The notes under the pieces were generated by a model. The model worked only from the letters and a program-made list of their open reading frames with translations. It had not been told where the DNA came from and ran no database searches. Of a stretch of 64,000 bases of DNA, positions 24,532 to 34,919 are shown piece after piece; position 1 is the stretch's first letter; each line of letters begins with the position of its first letter. The stretch is from NCBI RefSeq assembly GCF_015461845.1, contig NZ_JACOPW010000002.1:1178001-1242000 (forward strand), written 5' to 3'. The DNA comes from Pseudomonas mucoides (GTDB taxonomy: Bacteria; Pseudomonadota; Gammaproteobacteria; Pseudomonadales; Pseudomonadaceae). The translations under genes were made by a program, and so were the position numbers.

Positions 24532-24672
24532 TACGTTCGCTCATCAATAAAAAGCGGACTGTATCACCGTGGCGCGGCGTTTCGTTCTGCTTTACTGCAT
24601 TTATACCGCGACACCGCGTAACGATTCGCGCACCCTGTCGCGCCATAAACACCGCCTTTTTCTGGAACCCCC

Positions 24673-24921
24673 ATGACACCCAACGCCGAATTCTACAAAC
24701 CAACCCCTGAATACGCCGACAAGCTGATCAGCCAGATTGGCCAGACACCGTCCTGGATTGCCAAGCGCATTGGCGTCACCGACAAGCGCATCCGTTACAT
24801 CCTCGACGGCGAACGCACCGTCAAAGGCGAGACCACGCCGATCAAGATGACCTACACCGAGCAGTTCGCCCTCGAATGCCTGGCCGCTGCGGCCAAGGCC
24901 AGCAAGAAACAATCTTCGTAA
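24673..24921 (+). CDS. Small helix-turn-helix-like protein
   Basis: 82 residues. PSWIAKRIGVTDKRIRYILD (about 28-47) reads like a Cro/XRE-type helix-turn-helix, with a basic tail KKQSS. The following 109-aa gene starts 21 bp later, so the two may be co-transcribed. No precise family is recognised. Confidence 0.7.
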   Translation: MTPNAEFYKPTPEYADKLISQIGQTPSWIAKRIGVTDKRIRYILDGERTVKGETTPIKMTYTEQFALECLAAAAKASKKQSS

Positions 24922-24941
24922 CCCGTTATCAAGGAGAGACC

Positions 24942-25271
24942 ATGGCGGCAACCGAACAGCAACACGAGCAGGCGCTGAAGAAGTTTCTCGATGAGCGCCC
25001 GCAACTGCGCCACGAACTCGACAACCTCAACCCGCTGCTGGCCCAGGCCAAGGGTGAGACCGCGGCGCAGTACCGCGACGAGCGATTGCACGAAGCCTTC
25101 GAAGCCGAGGCCGAGCGTCAGGGACTGTTCGCCTGGGAGCTGACGCTGCTGTTGACGGCCGCCACACCACAGGACTACGAAGCCCATCGCCGGGAAGTGC
25201 ACAAGGAAGTCGCAGAGATGGCCGGCATGAATTGGCTGGACTATTGCGAGTTATACGGGATAGAACCGTAA
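24942..25271 (+). CDS. Conserved hypothetical protein, DUF6388-like
   Basis: 109 residues from MAATEQQHEQALKKFLDERP with AAGGAGAGACC upstream. Charged, helical and soluble, with no transmembrane segment; ends MNWLDYCELYGIEP. I associate this text with the Pseudomonas DUF6388 family from memory only; function unknown. Confidence 0.75.
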   Translation: MAATEQQHEQALKKFLDERPQLRHELDNLNPLLAQAKGETAAQYRDERLHEAFEAEAERQGLFAWELTLLLTAATPQDYEAHRREVHKEVAEMAGMNWLDYCELYGIEP

Positions 25272-25284
25272 CCCCTGCACAAGG

Positions 25285-26001
25285 ATGCCCGCTCCGATGC
25301 TGCCTTCCGCCTCCTCAACCCACGCCAGCCCCGGCCACCTGCACACGCAAAAGTGGCGCGGGCGCATCGGCATGACGCTGGTGGCCATGCTCTCGGTCCT
25401 CGCCGGCATGACCGATGCCATCGGCTTTATGGCCAGTGGCGATTTCGTCTCGTTCATGAGCGGCAACACCACGCGGCTCGCCGTGGCCATCAGCGACGGT
25501 GATCTGGGGCTGACCGGGCGTTTGCTACTGCTCGTGGCCACGTTCATCGTCGGCAACGCCTTGGGCATTGTCGTCAGCCGCCTCGGCAGACGACGGGCGC
25601 TGCCCTTGATGCTGACCGTCGCCGTGCTGCTCTGCGCGGCCGCTACCTGGCCCTACGACGAACAATTGCCCGCGCTGCTGGCGGCGATCATCGCCATGGG
25701 CATGCTCAATGCCGCCGTTGAGGAAGTGAACGGCCTGCCGGTCGGCCTGACCTATGTCACCGGCGCCCTGTCGCGCTTCGGACGCGGATTGGGGCGCTGG
25801 ATGCTCGGCGAACGGCGCAATGGCTGGCGCGTGCAATTGATCCCCTGGACCGGGATGTTCGTCGGGGCTGTTCTTGGGGCGGTGCTGGAACATCATCTGG
25901 GGCTTCAGGCCTTGTTCGCCAGCGGATTGCTGGCGGGGGTGCTGGGGGTGGTGTCGTTGAAAGTTCCGCGGCGGTGGCAGTTGGGGTATATGCCGCGCTG
26001 A
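25285..26001 (+). CDS. DUF1275 (YoaK) family membrane protein
   Basis: 238 residues with about six membrane segments. The family signature is near the N-terminus (LAGMTDAIGFMASGDFVSFM, then SGNTTRLAVA, about residues 38-67), and VGLTYVTGALSRFGRGLGRW lies at about 152-171. Family members are inner-membrane proteins of unclear function. An ATG at 25297 is an alternative start. Confidence 0.9.
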   Translation: MPAPMLPSASSTHASPGHLHTQKWRGRIGMTLVAMLSVLAGMTDAIGFMASGDFVSFMSGNTTRLAVAISDGDLGLTGRLLLLVATFIVGNALGIVVSRLGRRRALPLMLTVAVLLCAAATWPYDEQLPALLAAIIAMGMLNAAVEEVNGLPVGLTYVTGALSRFGRGLGRWMLGERRNGWRVQLIPWTGMFVGAVLGAVLEHHLGLQALFASGLLAGVLGVVSLKVPRRWQLGYMPR

Positions 26002-26016
26002 GTTTTGTATGACCGT

Positions 26017-26125
26017 GCGGGCCTCATCGCGAGCAAGCTCGCTCCCACAGGTTACGTGGTGAAGCTGCAATCTCGAACATTACACAACCCCCTGTGGGAG
26101 CGAGCTTGCTCGCGATGAGGCCCGC
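26017..26125. repeat. REP pair (BIME) with 35-bp perfect inverted arms
   Basis: The 35-nt arms at 26017-26051 and 26091-26125 are exact reverse complements, separated by 39 bp. Each carries the GCGAGCAAGCTCGCTCCCAC core of the commonest P. fluorescens REP. It lies between the DUF1275 and tusD genes and could form a long hairpin in read-through transcripts. Confidence 0.9.
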
Positions 26126-26198
26126 CCAGACAACATCGATTTAGCCCCCTCAGCGATAAAGCTTTATCATGGCCGCAGTTTCGCTGATCGAGTCCGTC

Positions 26199-26591
26199 AT
26201 GAAATTCGCCATCGCGCTGTTTTCCGCCGCCCATGCGCCCTCCTCGCGCCGTGCCCTGTTGTTTGCCCAGGCTGCGCTGGCCGGTGGGCATGAGATTGTC
26301 CGGCTGTTTTTCTATCAGGACGGCGTTTATAACGCGTCCGGCAGCGTGGTCACCCCGCAAGACGAGCTGGACCTGCCCAAGCAATGGCGCGCGTTTGTCA
26401 ACGAGCATCAACTGGACGGCGTGGTGTGTATCGCCGCCGCCCTGCGCCGTGGCGTGTTGAATGAGGAAGAAGCCGGGCGTTATCAGCGCGACGCGGTTGC
26501 CGTGGGCGCGCCGTGGGAATTGTCCGGCCTCGGCCAGTTGCACGACGCGGTGCAGGACGCTGACCGCTTGATCTGTTTCGGAGGCGCGTGA
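26199..26591 (+). CDS. tusD: Sulfurtransferase complex subunit TusD
   Basis: 130 residues from MKFAIALFSAAHAPSSRRAL; an upstream in-frame ATG at 26169 was not used because TusD begins at this strand. The active cysteine lies in LDGVVCIAAALRRG (about residue 78). In the TusBCD complex it accepts persulfide sulfur from TusA and passes it to TusE for tRNA 2-thiouridine synthesis. First gene of tusDCBE. Confidence 0.95.
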   Translation: MKFAIALFSAAHAPSSRRALLFAQAALAGGHEIVRLFFYQDGVYNASGSVVTPQDELDLPKQWRAFVNEHQLDGVVCIAAALRRGVLNEEEAGRYQRDAVAVGAPWELSGLGQLHDAVQDADRLICFGGA

Positions 26592-26592
26592 G

Positions 26593-26955
26593 ATGCCTAA
26601 ATCCTTGCTGATTATCAGCCGTCAGGCGCCATGGTCCGGGCCAAATGCGCGCGAAGCGCTGGACATCGTGTTGGCTGGCGGCGCCTTCGACCTGCCGATC
26701 GGCCTGCTGTTTCTCGATGACGGCGTGTTTCAGCTCGCCGCGAAACAGGACGCCAAGGCGCTGCAACAAAAAGACCTGAGCGCCAACCTGCAAGCCTTGC
26801 CGATGTTTGGTGTCGAGGAGTTGTTCGTCTGCGCTGCCAGTGCCGCAGAACGTGGGCTGGACCCATCCGGTTTCTCGCTGGAAGAAGCCCAGGCGCTGAC
26901 CGCCCACGACATCACCGCCCTTATTGACCGTTACGACCAGGTGATCACCCTCTGA
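26593..26955 (+). CDS. tusC: Sulfurtransferase complex subunit TusC
   Basis: 120 residues, DsrE/F-like fold (MPKSLLIISRQAPWSGPNAR, IGLLFLDDGVFQLA). It starts one base after tusD ends and its stop overlaps the tusB start by one base. It forms the TusBCD heterohexamer with its neighbours. Confidence 0.95.
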   Translation: MPKSLLIISRQAPWSGPNAREALDIVLAGGAFDLPIGLLFLDDGVFQLAAKQDAKALQQKDLSANLQALPMFGVEELFVCAASAAERGLDPSGFSLEEAQALTAHDITALIDRYDQVITL

Positions 26956-27248
26956 TGTCGACTTTGCATGTGTTGTCTCATTCCCCGTTCGGCGACGATC
27001 GCCTGAGCAGTTGCCTGCGCGTGATCGGCGCCAACGATGCGCTGCTGCTGAGCGGCGACGCGGTGTATGCCCTGCAACCCGGCACCGCCCCGTTCAGCGC
27101 GCTGAAGACTCGCGGCCTGACACTGTTTGTACTGGCCGAAGACGTTCAAGCCCGGTCCATTGAGACGCCAGACTGGGCCAAGGCCATCGATTACCCGGCC
27201 TTCGTCGATCTGTCGATTCACTACGACAAGGTCAACAGTTGGCTATGA
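26955..27248 (+). CDS. tusB: Sulfurtransferase complex subunit TusB
   Basis: 97 residues, DsrH-like (MSTLHVLSHSPFGDDRLSSC, LLSGDAVYAL). The smallest subunit of the relay complex. Its stop overlaps the tusE start (ATGA at 27245-27248), indicating translational coupling. Confidence 0.94.
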   Translation: MSTLHVLSHSPFGDDRLSSCLRVIGANDALLLSGDAVYALQPGTAPFSALKTRGLTLFVLAEDVQARSIETPDWAKAIDYPAFVDLSIHYDKVNSWL

Positions 27249-27580
27249 ATTCCCTGACAGTCGGCGCTCGCGCCATCGAGTTGGACAAGGACGGTTTCCT
27301 GGTCGAACTGAGCGACTGGTCCGCTGACGTCGCCAGCGCCCTCGCTGCGGCCGAAGACATTGAGTTGAGCCCCGAGCATTGGGAAATCCTTGAACTGCTG
27401 CGCCGTTTCTACGACGAATTCCAGCTGTCGCCGGCCACCCGCCCGTTGATCAAGTACACCGCGTTGAAGCTCGGCCCGGAAAAAGGCAACAGCCTGCACC
27501 TGAACCGACTGTTCAAAGGCACCCCTGCCAAACTCGCCGCGAAGCTGGCGGGCCTGCCCAAACCGACGAATTGCTTATGA
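27245..27580 (+). CDS. tusE: TusE/DsrC/DsvC family sulfur relay protein
   Basis: 111 residues from MNSLTVGARAIELDKDGFLV. The conserved DsrC text is LSPEHWEILELLRRFYDEFQ and ATRPLIKYTALKLG, and the penultimate cysteine of the C-terminal arm is PTNCL (C110). TusE carries persulfide from TusD to MnmA, encoded at 49045-50178 in this window. The stop overlaps the ybiB start. Confidence 0.95.
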   Translation: MNSLTVGARAIELDKDGFLVELSDWSADVASALAAAEDIELSPEHWEILELLRRFYDEFQLSPATRPLIKYTALKLGPEKGNSLHLNRLFKGTPAKLAAKLAGLPKPTNCL

Positions 27581-28578
27581 CCGACTTCCCAGCGTTGACC
27601 CTCGAAACACCCGCCGAGCATCCGTTCGCCCAGTTCGTGCGAATCCTCGGCAAAGGCAAACGCGGCGCCCGCGACCTGACGCGTGAAGAAGCCCGCGAAG
27701 CCATGGGCATGGTGCTCGACGACAAGGTCGAAGACACCCAGCTCGGCGCGTTTCTGATGCTGCTGCGACACAAGGAAGAAAGCGCCGAGGAAATGGCCGG
27801 TTTCACCGAAGCCTTGCGCGAACGTTTGCAGGCGCCCGCCTTGACTGTTGATCTCGACTGGCCGACCTATGCCGGCAAGAAACGTCATCTGCCGTGGTAC
27901 CTGCTCGCGGCCAAGTGCCTGGCGCAGAACGGCGTGCGTATTTTCATGCACGGCGCCGGCGCGCACACGGCCGGGCGTCTGTACAGCGAACAACTGCTGG
28001 AAGGACTCGGCATTGCGCTGTGCCGCGACTGGCAACAGGTGGGTGCGGCACTGGATAACGGTGGCCTGGCGTTCATGCCGCTGGTGGATTGGGCGCCGCA
28101 ACTGCAACGCATGATCGACCTGCGCAACACCTTGGGCCTGCGCTCGCCGATCCATTCCCTGACACGCATCCTCAATCCGTTGGGCGCCCGTTGCGGCCTG
28201 CAAAGTATTTTCCACCCCGGCTATCAGGCGGTGCACCGCGATGCCAGCGGCTTGTTGGGCGACACAGCGATTGTGGTGAAGGGCGACGGCGGCGAGATCG
28301 AGATCAACCCGGACGCCGACAGTCACTTGTATGGCACCACCGGCGGTGAAAGCTGGGACGAAGAGTGGCCGCAACTGTCGGCCCAGCGTCACGTCAAACC
28401 CGCCGCCCTCGACCCTGAACATATGAAGGCCGTATGGCGCGGCGATGTGGTCGACAGCTACCCGCAAATGGCCCTGATTTCGACCATGGCCCTGGCGTTG
28501 CGCGGACTCGGTCAATCCCGTGATCAGGCGTTCGAAACGGCCCAGCAGTATTGGGATGCTCGAGACAGATCGATTTAA
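27577..28578 (+). CDS. ybiB: Glycosyl transferase family protein YbiB (TrpD2-like)
   Basis: 333 residues from MTDFPALTLETPAEHPFAQF, overlapping tusE by 4 bp. It resembles anthranilate phosphoribosyltransferase (DLTREEAREAMGMVLDD, LGAFLMLLRHKEESAEEMAG) but lacks a clear TrpD PRPP site. The YbiB/TrpD2 group is reported to bind nucleic acid rather than make tryptophan. Coupling to the tus genes hints at a link to tRNA modification (inference). Confidence 0.88.
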   Translation: MTDFPALTLETPAEHPFAQFVRILGKGKRGARDLTREEAREAMGMVLDDKVEDTQLGAFLMLLRHKEESAEEMAGFTEALRERLQAPALTVDLDWPTYAGKKRHLPWYLLAAKCLAQNGVRIFMHGAGAHTAGRLYSEQLLEGLGIALCRDWQQVGAALDNGGLAFMPLVDWAPQLQRMIDLRNTLGLRSPIHSLTRILNPLGARCGLQSIFHPGYQAVHRDASGLLGDTAIVVKGDGGEIEINPDADSHLYGTTGGESWDEEWPQLSAQRHVKPAALDPEHMKAVWRGDVVDSYPQMALISTMALALRGLGQSRDQAFETAQQYWDARDRSI

Positions 28579-28670
28579 CCGATCATAACTGCCCAACCTT
28601 TGCGCTATTTGTTCGAACTGATGGGCATAGACTCCTCTCCAACGATTTATCGGTTTGAGGAGTCTTGATC

Positions 28671-29672
28671 ATGGGTTTATTAGTCGAAGGCCGCTGGCAA
28701 GACCAGTGGTACGAAAGCGGCAAGGACGGCGCGTTCCAGCGCGAACAGGCGCAACGCCGCAACTGGGTCACCACCGACGGCAAGCCGGGCCTGACCGGTG
28801 TCGGTGGCTTTGCCGCCGAAGCCGGCCGCTATCACCTCTACGTGTCCCTCGCCTGTCCGTGGGCTCACCGCACGCTGATCCTGCGCAAACTCAAAGGCCT
28901 CGAAAACCTGATTGACGTATCGGTGGTCAGCTGGCTGATGCTGGAAAACGGCTGGACCTTCGACCAGCGCCTGGGCTCCACCGGCGACAAACTCGATCAT
29001 CTCGACTTCATGCACCAGCGTTACACCGCCGACACCGCCAACTACACCGGCCGCGTCACGGTGCCGGTGCTGTGGGACAAACAACAGAACCGCATCGTCA
29101 ACAATGAATCGGCGGAGATCATCCGCATGTTCAACAGCGCATTCGATGACCTGACCGGCAATGACCTGGATTTCTACCCTGAGCCACTGCGCGGTGAAAT
29201 CGATGCGTTGAATGAGCGGATTTACCCGGCGGTGAACAACGGCGTGTACCGCGCCGGGTTTGCGACCTCGCAGCACGCTTATGAAGAAGCGTTTGATGGT
29301 TTGTTTGAAGAGCTGGATCGGCTGGAGCAGCTGCTAGGCGCCAATCGTTACCTGACCGGCGAATACCTGACCGAAGCGGATATTCGGCTGTTCACCACGC
29401 TGATTCGTTTTGACGCGGTGTACCACGGGCACTTCAAGTGCAACCTGCGGCGGATTGCCGATTATCCGAACCTGTCGAACTGGTTGCGTGAGATTTACCA
29501 GTGGCCGGGGATTGCCGAGACGGTGAGTTTTGAGCACATCAAGCATCACTACTACGGCAGCCACAAGACCATCAACCCGACCGGGATTGTGCCGAAAGGG
29601 CCGGCACAGGACTTTACCGTGGCGCATGATCGGGCGCGGTTGAGCGGAAAAGGGGTTTGGCGCAAGGCCTGA
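28671..29672 (+). CDS. yqjG: Glutathionyl-hydroquinone reductase (YqjG/ECM4 type, Xi-class GST)
   Basis: 333 residues from MGLLVEGRWQDQWYESGKDG, with GAGGAG upstream. The catalytic cysteine is C62 in VSLACPWAHRTLILRKL, the xi-class CPWA motif. NESAEIIRMFNSAFD binds glutathione, and the C-terminal GST helical domain follows (YLTEADIRLFTTLIRFDAVY). These enzymes reduce glutathionyl-hydroquinones, releasing GSH. Confidence 0.93.
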   Translation: MGLLVEGRWQDQWYESGKDGAFQREQAQRRNWVTTDGKPGLTGVGGFAAEAGRYHLYVSLACPWAHRTLILRKLKGLENLIDVSVVSWLMLENGWTFDQRLGSTGDKLDHLDFMHQRYTADTANYTGRVTVPVLWDKQQNRIVNNESAEIIRMFNSAFDDLTGNDLDFYPEPLRGEIDALNERIYPAVNNGVYRAGFATSQHAYEEAFDGLFEELDRLEQLLGANRYLTGEYLTEADIRLFTTLIRFDAVYHGHFKCNLRRIADYPNLSNWLREIYQWPGIAETVSFEHIKHHYYGSHKTINPTGIVPKGPAQDFTVAHDRARLSGKGVWRKA

Positions 29673-29696
29673 GGTTTTGTGCAGGATTTGAAGGCC

Positions 29697-29764
29697 CCAT
29701 CGCGAGCAAGCTCGGTTCCTACAACGACACAAATCACTGTAGGAGCCGGGCTTGCCCGCGATGG
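29697..29764. repeat. REP pair, imperfect inverted repeat
   Basis: The 27-nt arms 29697-29723 and 29738-29764 are reverse complements with three mismatches, around CATCGCGAGCAAGCTCGG and CCGGGCTTGCCCGCGATG. Located between the hydroquinone reductase and cysG genes, which converge here. Confidence 0.8.
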
Positions 29765-29778
29765 AGGCGACTCGGTCT

Positions 29779-31173
29779 CTAGACTTGCGCCTGAGCCCCT
29801 TCGAACCACGCCAGTTTCTCGCGCAGTTGCACCACTTCCCCAACAATCACCAACGTCGGTGCATGCACTTCATGCTCCGCGACCAACCGTGGCAGGTCCG
29901 CCAACGTGCCGGTAAACACCCGCTGATTGACCGTAGTGCCCTGCTGAATCAACGCCGCCGGGGTATCCGCACCGCGACCGTGCTTGATCAACTGCTCGCA
30001 GATAACCGGCAAGCCCACCAGGCCCATGTAGAACACCAGCGTCTGCGCAGGCGCGACGAGGTCGGCCCACGGCAGATCGGTGGAACCGTCCTTCAAATGC
30101 CCGGTGACAAACCGTACGGACTGGGCGTAATCGCGATGGGTCAGCGGAATCCCGGCGTACGCCGCGCAACCGCTGGCCGCCGTGATACCCGGCACCACCT
30201 GGAACGGGATGCCATGGGCCGCCAGCTCTTCGATCTCTTCACCGCCGCGACCGAAGATAAACGGATCACCGCCCTTCAACCGCACCACGCGCTTGCCAGC
30301 CTTGGCCAGATCGACCAGTTGCTGGTTGATCTGATCCTGCGGCACGGCGTGATCGGCGCGGCGCTTGCCGACGTAAACGCGCTCGGCATCACGACGGCAC
30401 AATTCCAGAATCGCCGGGGCCACCAAGCGGTCATACAACACCACGTCAGCTTGCTGCATCAGCCGCAAGGCACGGAACGTCAGCAGGTCGGGATCACCCG
30501 GCCCTGCCCCGACCAGGTATACCTCGCCGGTCGTAACATCCGCTTCGCCGTCGATTTTCGCCTGCAACAGACGTTCGGCTTCGGCGCCCTGCCCGGCCAG
30601 TTGCCGGTCAGCAATCGGGCCTTGGAAGACGTCTTCCCAGAACCCGCGACGCTGCTGCACATCCGGAAACAGACCTTTGACCTGATGGCGGAAACGCGCC
30701 GCCAAACCGGCCAGTTGACCGTAGGTAGAAGGAATCCAGGTTTCAATCTTGGCGCGAATCAACCGGGCCAGCACCGGCGCATCGCCGCCGCTGGACACCG
30801 CAATAATCAGCGGGGAACGATCGACAATCGCCGGAAAGATCACGCTGCACAGGGCCGGTGCGTCAACGACGTTGACCGGCACACACCGCCGATGGGCATC
30901 GGCGGACACTTGCGCGTTCAATGGCTCGTCGTCGGTGGCGGCAATGATCAGCCCGCAACCGTCCAGATCCGTTTCGACATAACCCCGTAACAGGCACTCG
31001 CCGCCGCTGCCGGCCACCAGTTCGCGCAGTTGCGGTTCGATTTCAGGTGCAACCACCCGCAGCAGCGCACCGGCATCGGCCAGCAGGCGGGATTTGCGCA
31101 AGGCAATCTCCCCCCCACCGACAACCAACACACGACTGCCGCGCAGGTTGTGAAACAGCGGCAGATAGTTCAT
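29779..31173 (-). CDS. cysG: Siroheme synthase CysG (fused)
   Basis: 464 residues. The N-terminal domain (about 1-200) is the NAD-dependent precorrin-2 dehydrogenase/ferrochelatase, with [20 protein letters not shown] and the [23 protein letters not shown] loop (read here as [20 protein letters not shown]). The C-terminal domain (about 215-455) is uroporphyrinogen III methyltransferase: [20 protein letters not shown] and [18 protein letters not shown]. The product, siroheme, is the cofactor of sulfite and nitrite reductases. It directly abuts serS on the same strand. Confidence 0.97.
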   Translation of the reverse strand: MNYLPLFHNLRGSRVLVVGGGEIALRKSRLLADAGALLRVVAPEIEPQLRELVAGSGGECLLRGYVETDLDGCGLIIAATDDEPLNAQVSADAHRRCVPVNVVDAPALCSVIFPAIVDRSPLIIAVSSGGDAPVLARLIRAKIETWIPSTYGQLAGLAARFRHQVKGLFPDVQQRRGFWEDVFQGPIADRQLAGQGAEAERLLQAKIDGEADVTTGEVYLVGAGPGDPDLLTFRALRLMQQADVVLYDRLVAPAILELCRRDAERVYVGKRRADHAVPQDQINQQLVDLAKAGKRVVRLKGGDPFIFGRGGEEIEELAAHGIPFQVVPGITAASGCAAYAGIPLTHRDYAQSVRFVTGHLKDGSTDLPWADLVAPAQTLVFYMGLVGLPVICEQLIKHGRGADTPAALIQQGTTVNQRVFTGTLADLPRLVAEHEVHAPTLVIVGEVVQLREKLAWFEGAQAQV

Positions 31174-32844
<1,671 letters not shown>

Positions 32845-32845
<1 letters not shown>

Positions 32846-34167
32846 TATTTTCTCCGCTGCCGAGGGCTTAGACGGTCAAGTTGGGCGAGGTGATTGAGCT
32901 TTTCGCCGATCTTCAATTCCAGGCCACGCGGCACTGGCTGGTAGAACGGCTGCGGTTCGAGTTCTTCCGGGAAGTAGTCTTCGCCCGCGGCGTAGGCATC
33001 CGGCTCATCGTGGGCGTAACGGTATTCGTCGCCGTAGCCGAGTTGCTTCATCAATTTGGTCGGGGCATTGCGCAGGTGCAGCGGCACTTCCAGCGAACCG
33101 TGCTCGGTGGCGCTGCGCATCGCGGCCTTGAAGCCCATGTACACCGCGTTGCTTTTCGGCGCGCAGGCCAGATAGGTAATGGCCTGGGCCACCGCCAATT
33201 CACCTTCGGGGCTGCCGAGGCGCTCCTGCACTTCCCACGCCGCCAGGCACAGGCTCAGGGCGCGCGGGTCGGCATTGCCGATGTCTTCGCTGGCCATGCG
33301 CACCACGCGCCGGGCCAGGTACAGCGGATCGCAACCGCCGTCGATCATCCGCGCGAACCAATACAACGCGCCGTCCGGGTTGGAGCCGCGCACCGATTTA
33401 TGCAGCGCGGAAATCTGGTCGTAGAACGCTTCGCCGCCCTTGTCAAAACGCCGACGGGTATCGCCGAGCAGACTTTGCAGGAGATCGACGCCGATCTCGC
33501 TGTTGTCTTCGGCCAGGTCCGAGGCGTTTTCCAGCAGATTGAGCAGCCGCCGGCCATCGCCATCGGCGGCGGACAACAGCATCTGGAAGCCTTCATCGCT
33601 GAGTGTCAGCTGGCGCTTACCCAACCCACGCTCTTCGGTCAGCGCGCGATGCACCAGTTTGCGCAGTGCCGCTTCGTCGAGGCTCTTGAGCACATAGACG
33701 CGGGCCCGCGAGAGCAAGGCGTTGTTGAGTTCGAACGAGGGGTTTTCGGTGGTCGCGCCGATAAAAATCAGCGTGCCGTCTTCAACGTACGGCAGGAACG
33801 CGTCCTGCTGGGACTTGTTGAAGCGGTGAACTTCATCGACAAACAAGATCGTACGTTTGCCGTACTGCCCGGCCTGTTGCTTGGCGATTTCCACCGCCTG
33901 ACGGATTTCCTTCACGCCGGCCAGCACCGCCGAGACCGTTTCGAAGTGCGCATCCGAGACTTCCGCCAGCAACCGCGCCAGGGTGGTTTTGCCCACGCCC
34001 GGCGGGCCCCAGAAAATCATCGAATGCAGGGCGCCCTGCTCCAGCGCTTCACGCAAAGGCTTGCCGCGAGCGAGCAGGTGTTCCTGACCGACGTACTCGT
34101 CCAGATTGGCCGCACGCAGGCGGGCGGCCAAGGGCTGAGCAATCGGGGCGCTGCGAAACAGGTCCAT
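32845..34167 (-). CDS. rarA: Replication-associated recombination protein A (MgsA/RarA AAA+ ATPase)
   Basis: 440 residues from [20 protein letters not shown]; a 14-codon upstream extension is less likely. Walker [17 protein letters not shown] (about 55-70), Walker [17 protein letters not shown], sensor [20 protein letters not shown], then the C-terminal tetramer domain. RarA acts at stalled replication forks with SSB. Confidence 0.96.
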
Positions 34168-34227
34168 CACGACTTGCGAAACCTCACTACTTGAACACTG
34201 CAGGCTCACTCCTACAGGTATTGCGGT

Positions 34228-34851
34228 TTATTCCTGGATCACGTCCGCCCCTTTAGGGATGTCGAACTTGAACTTGGACGCCGGGATCGGCTCGTTGGCC
34301 TTCACACCGGTGAACAGGATATTGGTGCGCTGACCGACGCTGTCGATCAGTTGCATGTCGTTGACCAGACCGTTACGGAACGACAGACGCAGGCTGTCGA
34401 ACAAGGTGTCTTTGGTTTTCGGCTTCAGGGTGAAGTCGATCACGCCGCCGGCTTCCTTGGCGCTGATGTCGAAGCTCTGGCTGATCTTGGACACATCACC
34501 AGACAGCAGCAGCGCCGGGGTCTGGGTCAGACGCATGTCGAGGGTCTTGATAGTGACCTGCTCCAGATCCGGGTCCCACAGGGTGACCTTCTTGCCGTCG
34601 GACACCATGGTTTGTTCAGCCGGCGCATTGGTGTGCCAGTAGAACAGACCCGGGCGCTGCAACGACATATCACCAGCGGTTTCCTGCAACTGGGTGCCGC
34701 TGCCATCAAGCGTCAGCTGGGAGAAACGTGCGGTCAATGTCTGGGATTTTTCCAGCAATTGGGTCAGGCGCGCCACGTCCTTGTCATCGGCGTGGGCCGA
34801 GAGCGTGGTCAAAGCTAGAACCGGCAGCAACAACATGCGGATAAGACGCAT
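34228..34851 (-). CDS. lolA: Outer-membrane lipoprotein carrier protein LolA
   Basis: 207 residues. [20 protein letters not shown] is a signal peptide with cleavage near AHA (residue 21). The mature protein has the LolA half-barrel text [40 protein letters not shown] and [17 protein letters not shown]. It carries lipoproteins across the periplasm from LolCDE to LolB. It lies between ftsK and rarA, as usual in Pseudomonas. Confidence 0.96.
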   Translation of the reverse strand: MRLIRMLLLPVLALTTLSAHADDKDVARLTQLLEKSQTLTARFSQLTLDGSGTQLQETAGDMSLQRPGLFYWHTNAPAEQTMVSDGKKVTLWDPDLEQVTIKTLDMRLTQTPALLLSGDVSKISQSFDISAKEAGGVIDFTLKPKTKDTLFDSLRLSFRNGLVNDMQLIDSVGQRTNILFTGVKANEPIPASKFKFDIPKGADVIQE

Positions 34852-34919
34852 GGGAGTCCTCTTGATATTCGTGGGGGGTGCGAGTGGCGCGTCACTGCGC
34901 CACCCTGCTTCAAAGCAAA

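Noticed and set aside
32846..32880. Possible fluoride riboswitch before crcB
   Set aside because: rarA overlaps the crcB start by one base, leaving no room for a leader, and no riboswitch core was seen.
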